Position numbers and translations under genes: made by a program. This document shows, in pieces, positions 15,905 through 23,800 of a stretch of DNA of 64,000 bases. The notes under the pieces are model-generated. The model did not search any database. It saw nothing but the letters and a program-made list of their open reading frames with translations, and was not told the DNA's origin. The DNA is from Crossiella sp. S99.2 (GTDB lineage: Bacteria > Actinomycetota > Actinomycetes > Mycobacteriales > Pseudonocardiaceae). The stretch covers positions 757,541 through 821,540 of the forward strand of contig NZ_JALMDK010000002.1 in NCBI RefSeq assembly GCF_023094165.1, written 5' to 3'. Numbering within the stretch: position 1 is the first letter of the stretch; each line of letters begins with the position of its first letter.

Positions 15905-15941
15905 GCATCGGCGCCTCATGCCCGCCGCATCAGCGCTCTGG
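15905..15941 (+). repeat. 37-bp dispersed motif, copy 3
   Basis: Third copy of the element at 7319 and 10828; GCGCCTCAT and CGCTCTGG cores at the same spacing. It lies in the 324-bp stretch between the broken PadR gene and the GTG at 16107, about 165 bp upstream of it. A CGTTGACA follows 27 bp after the motif, resembling a -35 box. Nothing else is seen in this stretch. Confidence 0.55.
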
Positions 15942-16106
15942 AAGCTCTCGCGCATGAACGATTCACTGCGTTGACAGCACGGTAGATCTGACACGACGGA
16001 CAATAAGGGCGACGACGCCCGGAGAGCGTTGCCGCAACCATGATTGCTCCCAACTACGACACAGGTCTTCGCCCGCTTAGATGGGTGAGGCGTCGGCGAT
16101 GACCGC

Positions 16107-16454
16107 GTGGCCGCCGATGCCGCACATGGCGCGCGTGTTCGCCGCTACGCCGACACCGGAGAACCGCTCATCCGCGACCCTCCGGATGAGTATGTCGGGC
16201 TGCATCGGTTCGTTCCTGGCGATGACAACCCAACCATGCCAACAGAATTCTTGTTCCCGCCGAAGGGCGACTTGCACGACGCAGTCACCGCGTACCTGCC
16301 GCGTGTCGGGAGGCTCGACGACGAGCCACCAGACGAGACCAGTGACGCCGATTTCGCGAACGAGAGAGCCGCAGCGACGCGGGCGATACGGCAGAGCACC
16401 GAGCCGAATCTCGGGTTCCTCCAGCGAGTTTTGGACGGTTTGCGACGGCTGTGA
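16107..16454 (+). CDS. Hypothetical acidic protein
   Basis: 115 aa from GTG 16107. The sequence (LIRDPPDEYVGLHRFVPGDD, later DDEPPDETSDADFANERAAA) is Pro/Asp-rich and low in hydrophobic core, with a C-terminal helix. No family recognised. Codon pattern looks coding, and the third copy of the 37-bp motif lies in its upstream region. It converges on the cysteine-rich protein gene. It may be the remnant of a larger gene. Confidence 0.45.
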   Translation: MAADAAHGARVRRYADTGEPLIRDPPDEYVGLHRFVPGDDNPTMPTEFLFPPKGDLHDAVTAYLPRVGRLDDEPPDETSDADFANERAAATRAIRQSTEPNLGFLQRVLDGLRRL

Positions 16455-16546
16455 GTCCGCGGCCGGCCGTCGTCACCAGGGCGTTTAGCGATCTCAAGAC
16501 AAGGTCATTCGCCAGAAGGCGCGCCGGACGGCGAACAGGGCAACAG

Positions 16547-17512
16547 CTATCGGCGGAAGCCACGATGACGGTCGCGCGGCGGAACATTGCCGAACTCCTC
16601 GAACCACCGCTCGGCCTCGTCACATTCGAGCGGGATGCGGTAGCTGAGCAGCCCTTCGTAGTCCTTGTCCTGGAACAGAACGTCCTGCAGGGTGTCCCAG
16701 TTGTAGTCAGATCGCGAGGCCGGTAGCTCGGTCTCCAAATCCGCGATGAGTTCGTCTTCGTCGTGGTAGAGCCGCTCGGCATCTTGGATCGCTAGGTCGA
16801 GCGCGATCTCCTCGGCGGTGCAGGTCGGTGTGGGAAACCGGCCGATCTGGAGATCCGAGCCGAGGTCATCGAAGGCGCGAGCGTAGCGGCGAAGGAGCCA
16901 TTCGTCCTGGTCGGCGACGCAGGGGACCACCGCGCCCAGCGGGCCGGGCGTTCCGTCGCGGCACAATCCGATCCGGTAGATGTAGTCGTACGCCTCGTCG
17001 GCGAGGATGGCCAGTGCATGGCCGAGCACCGCGGCCGTGCGCGGTGTCAGCGTCACCGGGAGGCAGACCTCGCACCCGCCGTCGACGCACTCCGAGCAGC
17101 CGACGCAATCGTCACGACACGTCCCGCAGAACTCGCACCGGCCAGGGCAGTTGGTCGTCGGGAACAGCAAAAAGCCACCGTCTCCGACAGTCGGGAGCTG
17201 CCGGGCCACTCGCAGGGCCGCCGGGTCATCGGCGGTGGCCGTGGCCAGGACAGGCAGCAGCGCGGAGACCGCCTTCCGCACCGGATCGGGTGCACCGTCC
17301 AGCACCGCTTCCAGACGCCGCTCGGCGGTGACCTGGTGCAGCAGGAAGCCGTTGAGTGCGGCGGCCAGCATGGTGGCCGACGGGGCATCGGAAAAGCTGA
17401 CCAGCGTCTCGGCCTCGGCTCCATCACCACGATCGATCATGGCCAGCACGCTGTGCGTGGTGGGCGCGTGCTGGGGCACGAACGCCAGGTACGACGTGCT
17501 GCTGGCGGACAT
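16547..17512 (-). CDS. Unknown protein with a nine-cysteine metal-binding-like cluster
   Basis: 321 aa. Nine cysteines lie within residues 122-150, spaced Cys-x3-Cys-x2-Cys-x2-Cys-x3-Cys-x2-Cys-x2-Cys-x4-Cys-x2-Cys (opening CPGRCEFCGTC). This could bind two or three zinc ions or Fe-S clusters. The N-terminal 115 residues look like an alpha/beta domain; the C-terminal half is acidic and helical (EDELIADLETELP). A clear GAGGAG ribosome site lies 6 bases before ATG 17512. No signal peptide. I do not recognise the family. Confidence 0.75.
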   Translation of the reverse strand: MSASSTSYLAFVPQHAPTTHSVLAMIDRGDGAEAETLVSFSDAPSATMLAAALNGFLLHQVTAERRLEAVLDGAPDPVRKAVSALLPVLATATADDPAALRVARQLPTVGDGGFLLFPTTNCPGRCEFCGTCRDDCVGCSECVDGGCEVCLPVTLTPRTAAVLGHALAILADEAYDYIYRIGLCRDGTPGPLGAVVPCVADQDEWLLRRYARAFDDLGSDLQIGRFPTPTCTAEEIALDLAIQDAERLYHDEDELIADLETELPASRSDYNWDTLQDVLFQDKDYEGLLSYRIPLECDEAERWFEEFGNVPPRDRHRGFRR

Positions 17513-17734
17513 GGAACTCCTCTGTGCGGTCTCGGGAGAGACCGTATGACCAGGCGTTTTGTCGCGTGCGCATTCGCGGCGCGCGTGTCACGGTAACGAG
17601 TGACATGCGGGCTGGTCAGCGGGGTGGCTCATCGGAGCGAACCACCCGGCCGTGGATGATCCAACGGGGTCGGTGGCGCAGGGCTGGCGCCTTGCCACCG
17701 CAGGGGTCGACGACTACAAGGGGGTGCATGATCC

Positions 17735-18505
17735 ATGGCCGGCGAGAACGCAGCCAGGCTCGCGGTGCTGATCGACGCGGACAACGCGCGGCCGTCGATC
17801 ACCGAAGGCTTGCTGGCCGAGGTCGCCAAGTACGGCACAGCGCATGTCAAACGCGCGTACGGCGACTGGACCGGCACGAGTCTCAAGGGGTGGAAGGACC
17901 AGCTGCTGGCCCAGTCGATCCAGCCCATTCAGCAGTTCGCCTACACGACCGGGAAGAACGCCACTGACGCGGCGATGGTCATCGACGCGATGGACCTGTT
18001 GTACTCGGGTCGCTTCGATGGATTCTGCATCGTCTCCAGCGACAGCGACTTCACCCGACTCGCCGCGCGACTGCGCGAGTCCGGCCTTACCGTGTACGGA
18101 TTCGGCGAGCGCAAGACACCCCAGCCGTTCGTTGCGGCGTGCGACAAGTTCATCTACACCGAGAACCTCACGTACGCCCACGGTCCCACCGCACCGCCGG
18201 AAGCCGTACCCAAGCCGAAAGCCGCCACGGCCGCCGCACAGCTCAAGGCAGACACCGCGCTGGTGAACCAGCTCCGCAACGCCGTCGAGGCGGCCTCTGA
18301 CGACGACGGCTGGGCTCCGCTCGCATCCGTAGGCAACATCATCACCAAGCAACGCCCGGATTTCGACTCCCGCAACTACGGCTATGCCAAGCTCAGCGAC
18401 CTGATCACCGCGACCACACTGTTCGAGCTGGATCGCCGTAGCCCCGGCGACGGCAAGTCAGCAGTCATTTACACCCGCGACACGCGACGCCGGTCCGATG
18501 AGTAG
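17735..18505 (+). CDS. NYN-domain (LabA/DUF88) nuclease-like protein with LOTUS/OST-HTH-like C-terminus
   Basis: 256 aa. The NYN (PIN-like) fold shows its acidic residues in AVLIDADN (residues about 9-16), DAAMVIDAMDLL (about 84-95) and IVSSDSDFTRLA (about 105-116), so an RNase active site could form. Residues about 165-250 (LRNAVEAASDDDGWAPLASV, then NIITKQRPDFDSRNYG) resemble the OST-HTH/LOTUS RNA-binding domain often fused to NYN. Probable RNA-processing or RNA-binding protein. It is monocistronic or leads the small gene at 18575. Confidence 0.85.
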   Translation: MAGENAARLAVLIDADNARPSITEGLLAEVAKYGTAHVKRAYGDWTGTSLKGWKDQLLAQSIQPIQQFAYTTGKNATDAAMVIDAMDLLYSGRFDGFCIVSSDSDFTRLAARLRESGLTVYGFGERKTPQPFVAACDKFIYTENLTYAHGPTAPPEAVPKPKAATAAAQLKADTALVNQLRNAVEAASDDDGWAPLASVGNIITKQRPDFDSRNYGYAKLSDLITATTLFELDRRSPGDGKSAVIYTRDTRRRSDE

Positions 18506-18574
18506 GCCACGGGCCGCCTGCCGGAACCGACACCCTGGCCTTGATCTTGAGGCCACAGCTCTAGGAAGGCGAAA

Positions 18575-18832
18575 ATGTCTAGCCGCGGACCATTGGACGC
18601 CGACACGCTGCTCAGCGGCGACGAGACCGAAGCGCTCCTCGCCCTTCTCTCCGACATCTCTCAAGGCCACGGTGGCGACCCCGGAGTTCGCGACGCGGCG
18701 AGCGCAGCGTGGTCGCTACTGGGCAACCGCTCGGCAGCCCAAGGCGGCTACGCGCAAGCTCGCGACGACGGCTACTACACACAACTCCTGGGAAGAATGC
18801 AGAACCGGGACCGGCCCTGGCGCACTGCGTGA
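18575..18832 (+). CDS. Small hypothetical protein
   Basis: 85 aa starting at ATG 18575 with a good AGGAAGG ribosome site. Two short helices are suggested (DETEALLALLSDISQG and DAASAAWSLLG), with a Tyr/Gln-rich tail. No family recognised. It follows the NYN gene by 69 bp on the same strand and may be cotranscribed. Convergent with the ComJ-like gene 41 bp away. Confidence 0.6.
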   Translation: MSSRGPLDADTLLSGDETEALLALLSDISQGHGGDPGVRDAASAAWSLLGNRSAAQGGYAQARDDGYYTQLLGRMQNRDRPWRTA

Positions 18833-18873
18833 TACCAGTTATCCACGACGTGGACGGATGAGCGAGCGGCAGG

Positions 18874-19386
18874 TCAGGTGATGTTCTGCCAGCCTGGCCA
18901 GCCCCTCCGAAGGGCTGGCGAGGTCTCATCGCCACGGGGCCACAGCCGAAGTCGGTACGAATCTAGCCCCTCGGCACCATCAGCCGCCTCGGTGTAACCG
19001 CGCCCCGACACGCGGGCGCGGTAGGTGCCTGCCGGCACATCACAGGGAATCGGCTCACGCCCACCAGACCCCTCGAACCACAGCCTGCCGTTTGGCACGT
19101 CGAGGTCGACGTCCACCACCTGATCCCAGGCATCGTCGTCCGCGGGAGGTTCAAGAGACCAGATCTCGATCCGCATCGGCGCGTGGAAATTCCACTGGAC
19201 CGGGGTCACTAGATCAATCAGCGCATCTGCCACGCCGACGAATCGACCTGACTGCCGCGCGTCGTCCAGTGCTCGCAAGACAGCGTTGTTGCTCGGATCG
19301 TCAGCCCAGGGAGCTTGCGCGTAGATGTAGACCTGGCCATGGTTGATCTCGACGTCCAGGTCAGTCGTCACGGTGGGCTGAGTCAT
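18874..19386 (-). CDS. ComJ-like protein, possible inhibitor of the adjacent NucA-like nuclease
   Basis: 170 aa, all-beta in appearance, no signal peptide. The order of features resembles Bacillus ComJ, the protein that binds and inhibits NucA: an N-terminal VEINHGQVYIYAQAPW strand pair, a helix leading to FVGVADALIDLVTP, a PMRIEIWSLEPP strand, and a late DVPAGTYRARVSGRG strand with YRLRLWP. Similarity is weak and judged by eye. Its ATG overlaps the upstream nuclease stop as ATGA, so the two are made together, as expected for a toxin and its inhibitor. Alternative: an unrelated beta-sandwich protein. Confidence 0.55.
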   Translation of the reverse strand: MTQPTVTTDLDVEINHGQVYIYAQAPWADDPSNNAVLRALDDARQSGRFVGVADALIDLVTPVQWNFHAPMRIEIWSLEPPADDDAWDQVVDVDLDVPNGRLWFEGSGGREPIPCDVPAGTYRARVSGRGYTEAADGAEGLDSYRLRLWPRGDETSPALRRGWPGWQNIT

Positions 19387-20012
19387 CCGCAGGTCAGGTC
19401 CTTCGCGATGTCGATCCCCTGGAACGGGCCGGAGGCGATCTGGTCCGGGTGGATGATGACCACGAGGAAGTCATCCCCATCCTTGATCCCGGCTGCACGA
19501 TACCGGGTGGACAGAGTGCCGCCCTGGCACTGGTTTTCCCGTGCGGGAACCTCATGCTCCTGTGCGCCAGCTCCACCCTGACGAGTAGCAGCGAAGGGGA
19601 ACTCGTCGCATTGCCCGCCGTGCGGCCTGGGGAAGCTGGCCAGACAGACTTGTTTGCGGTTGGCAGCTTCCGCGGTCGCATCCTTCGTCAGCACGCCTGG
19701 CTTGCCCGCTGTCCATGCCGTCGAGATATTGCGTGTGATGAACGGCATTCGCGCCGCATCGAAGATCACGAACTTCAGGTCGTCGCACTGCTGGTCGGCC
19801 AGCCCTTGTTGCGGGGTGCATTTGTGCACCTGGGATGCCGCCGATGAGGCGACCATGAACTGAGTCTCACCCGTTCCCACCAACTCTGTGCCGCCGGTGA
19901 GACCACTGAACAAGCCAAGAGCCTTGTCTCGCAATCCCGGAACGGCGACCACGGCCACCACAGCAACGATCAGGACGGGTAACAGCAGTCCACCCTTGGT
20001 CTTGGTAGCCAC
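19383..20012 (-). CDS. Membrane-anchored NucA/NucB-family DNase
   Basis: 209 aa. Residues 8-25 form a hydrophobic signal-anchor after a KTKGG N-terminus, predicting an extracytoplasmic nuclease domain. The NucA/NucB signature is clear: GGQCDEFPFAAT, then EVPARENQCQGG, with several cysteines (CTPQQGLADQQC) suitable for disulfides outside the membrane. These enzymes cleave DNA, for example during competence. GTG start with a GAGGAT ribosome site. Coupled by ATGA overlap to the ComJ-like gene. It could act on extracellular DNA, in DNA uptake, or against competitors. Confidence 0.8.
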   Translation of the reverse strand: MATKTKGGLLLPVLIVAVVAVVAVPGLRDKALGLFSGLTGGTELVGTGETQFMVASSAASQVHKCTPQQGLADQQCDDLKFVIFDAARMPFITRNISTAWTAGKPGVLTKDATAEAANRKQVCLASFPRPHGGQCDEFPFAATRQGGAGAQEHEVPARENQCQGGTLSTRYRAAGIKDGDDFLVVIIHPDQIASGPFQGIDIAKDLTCG

Positions 20013-20817
20013 AGAAAGATCCTCATTGCTGCTACTGACCGTGACTATCCGCTAACTGGGTGAGCCTCGCTATGTCAGGCAGTCATGCGATCTGGCGCTT
20101 GACCAGCAGCCGACTCAGCTCGGACTGGCCGAGTTGGACGACGAGCCGTACGAGCCGCATGACGGCCCCATCCTCAACCGCGTGCGAGCGTCATCCAGTG
20201 CGAAGTAGGCCGGCGACGCCGTGATCAACGATCTGCCCACGTCATCGAGCCACCACCTTGCTCGCGCATATGTTCGATAAGGTGAGTCGTGCTGCCGCTG
20301 GAGTTGTGCGCCGATGTGACGCCGCTGACGACCGTTATGGGCATCTCACAGCCGCTCGGGTCGATCCGGTCAAAAGACTCAGCTGAGTCCGCTTACCCCT
20401 GCTGCTCCTGCGTCCATGGCGCCTGACCAGCGGTTTTGGGCAGATTGACCGCCTTCGGAGGGGTGTTGCGTCAACCCTGGCGTTGCCTCGCCCTCGCATG
20501 AGCGGTTGATGCCCGATTTGACCAGAATCCCACGCCCCGAACGTCTCTGCCGATCGCGCCCTGTTCGGATGCGTTCGGCGCCGGTCACACCCCCTCTGAC
20601 CTGGGGCGACAGACTTTGCTGACCCGCACCCGGGTCACTGCGAGGAGTTCGGCGATCAGAGGAAACTCGGCCGTGCGGTATGAGAACCGAGGCGCGGGCC
20701 GCGGACTGGGCCATTCAGGGGGCTTTGCCCAGGACCCGGCGCCTTTGCGGGGGTCGTGGTCGCTCGTTTTGTCGGACTGCGCTACTACTCTCTGTTGAGG
20801 CTGGAGTTCGCCACGGG
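20013..20817 (+). other. Intergenic region upstream of the defence operon
   Basis: About 800 bp without a convincing gene; the frames here lack ribosome sites and conserved motifs. It is less G+C-rich in places (around 20260-20300) and probably holds promoters for the leftward nuclease gene and the rightward helicase operon. No repeat array, tRNA or attachment site was recognised. Confidence 0.5.
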
Positions 20818-23800
20818 ATGGAATCGGGGGTTAGGGACACGGTGGATGTTTTCGCGGTGCGTGATCGACTCGTTGGTGATTACCGCCGCTACGTTGACGG
20901 GTTCCTCCGAGTCCGCGACGAGCGGGTCCGCAGTCTGGTCGACCGCGAGCTCGAAGCCGGATTGCTGTGGCCGGAGCCGTGGCTGTCACTCAACCCCGCG
21001 TTCGCCGAGGGTGGAGACGTTCAGCAGCTGGTTGCGGACGGGGTATTGCATCCCGAGTGCGTCCGGATCTTCCAGGTGGGGGGCCGCTGCTTGCAACTGC
21101 ACCAGCACCAACGGGACGCGGTAGCCGCGGCCCAGTCTGGTGCGAGTTACGTGCTGACCACCGGCACCGGTTCGGGCAAGAGCCTGTCGTACCTCGTTCC
21201 GATCGTTGACCACGTACTGCGCGAAGGCAGCGGCCGTGGTGTACGCGCCATCGTCGTCTACCCGATGAACGCGCTGGCCAACAGCCAAGAGCTGGAGCTG
21301 GCCAAGTTCTTGGGCGACACCGATCGACGAGTGACTTTCGCCCGCTACACCGGCCAGGAGAGCGACGAGCAGCGGGAACGGATCCTCCAGCATCCACCGG
21401 ACGTGCTGCTGACCAACTACGTGATGCTCGATCTGCTGCTGACCCGCCCGGATGAGCGACGCCGGCTGGTCGATCAGGCTGGGGAACTACGGTTCCTCGT
21501 GCTCGACGAGTTGCACACCTACCGCGGTCGTCAGGGCGCGGACGTCGCGATGCTGGTCAGGCGTGTACGCGATGCGTGCGGCAGCCCCTCGGTCCAGTAC
21601 GTCGGCACTTCCGCGACGCTCGCCGGGCCGGGCACGTTGGATCAACAGCGTGCCGCGATCGCCGAGGTCGCCGAGCGGTTGTTCGGCACGCGCGTAGAAC
21701 CGCAGCACGTGATCGGCGAGACACTGCGCCGGGCCACCCGCAGCAACCCCGACCCGGACGACGACGCCCTACGTGCCGCCGTCGAGAACGTGGGGGGCGC
21801 CGAGGATCTCCGAGACGATCCATTGGCTGCGTGGGCCGAGTCCACATTCGGCGTGACGACGGTCGACAGGCGACTCGTCCGCCAACCTCCCACCAAACTG
21901 TCCGACGCGGCCACGGACCTGGCTCGTCGCACGAAGCTGGATAGCGACACATGCACGGCAGCGCTGCGACAGGTGCTGCTGGCCGGCGCCGAACAGCTCG
22001 ACGATTTCGGCCGGTCCCTCTTCGCGTTCCGCCTGCACCAGTTCATCGGCAAGGGCGACACTGTCTACTGCTCGATCGAGCCAGAGGCCGACCGCTATCT
22101 CACTACCCGCTATCAGCTCGCGGTGCCGGGCCGCCCGGACGCTGTTCTCGCTCCGCTCGCGTTTTGCCGGGAATGTGGCCAAGAGTACCTGTCGGTCATC
22201 CGCACATCGGACGGGTTTCGGCCCCGGCTACCCGACGACGCGGCAGGCGATGCCCGTGCTGGCTACCTGTACGTGGACACCACGACGCCGTGGCCCACTG
22301 ACATGACCGAGGTGATGGAGCGGCTTCCCAATGGATGGCTGGTCGGTCGTCCCGGCGCGGAGCAAGTCGATCCGACTAAGGCTGACCACCTGCCGGACCG
22401 GGTATTGGTGCAGCCGGATGGACGCGAGGATGTGCAAGGGCATGGCGGTGTCCCTGCTGCTTTCGTGTCGGCGCCCTTCCGATTCTGTCTGCGTTGCCGC
22501 GTGTCCTACGAATCCGCGCGTCAGCAAGACTTCGCGAAGTTGTCCAGCCTCGGCTCCGAGGGCCGAAGCTCAGCGACGACGGTGTTGGCTTCGAGCCTGG
22601 TGCGTGCGCTACGGGGGGAGGAACTCCCCGACGACGCGCGGAAGGTGCTGTCCTTCACCGACAATCGCCAGGACGCCTCACTACAGGCAGGGCACTTCAA
22701 CGACTTCGTCCAAGTCGGACTGCTACGCAGCGCGCTGCACCGGGCGGTGACCGACGCCGGCCCGGATGGGCTGCGACACGACACGATGGCCAGCGCGGTC
22801 GTTCAGGCGCTCGGGCTGCCGCGCGAGGAATACGCGCTCCAACCGGAGGTGCGTGGGCTGGCACGGCAAGAAGCCGAACGGGCACTTCGTGAAGCGGTCG
22901 CCTATCGGCTCTATCAGGATCTGCAGCGTGGCTGGCGGATCACGATGCCCAACCTCGAACAGTCGGCCCTGTTGAGGATCGACTACGTCGCATTGGACGA
23001 AGCCTGCACCGATGCGGAGGTCTGGCGCGGTGGCCTGCTGGCCGATGTGTCCGCCGAGCAACGCGAGTCCTTGGCCCGTGTTCTGCTGGACGAGATGCGC
23101 CGTTCGCTGGCCATCCGGGTGGCAGCCTTGACCGCCGACGGCTTCGAGGTCGTGCGCAATCTCTCTGACCAGCACTTGCGTGATCCCTGGACGATCGCGG
23201 AGGAGGAGCGATTTCTCGCTGGCCGGGTTTGGCCGCGCTCCCGACGGCAGGACGACACTAGGGGCGATGCGTTCATCTCCGGCCTGTCTGCCTACGGCCG
23301 GTACCTGCGCCGCCAGTTGCGGGGAGACGGGCCACGGATTTCAGCGGCCGACACGGAGCTGACCATCGTCGGAATGCTCGACGCGCTGGCGCTCTACGGT
23401 CTGGTCACGGTCGTCGAGGAAGATCGGGGAGAACGCGCGTACCAGCTCACTGCGGCTGCACTGCGATGGTTGGCTGGCGATGGCGTTACGCGCGCCCCGG
23501 ACCCTCTGCGCAGCGCGCCGGGTGAGACCGGCGCCGTTCCCAACCCGTACTTTGTCGACTTCTACCGCACCCTCGCAACCGGGTTGACGGGATTGCGGTC
23601 GGCTGAACACACCGCGCAGGTCCCAGCCCCGATCCGCGAACAGCGCGAGGAAGCCTTCCGTCATGCTGGATTGCAAGCCCTGTTCTGCTCTCCGACGATG
23701 GAGCTAGGCGTTGATATCGCCACGCTGAACGCGGTCGTGCTCCGCAACGTTCCCCCGACCCCGGCCAACTACGCCCAACGGTCTGGCCGCGCAGGTCGTG

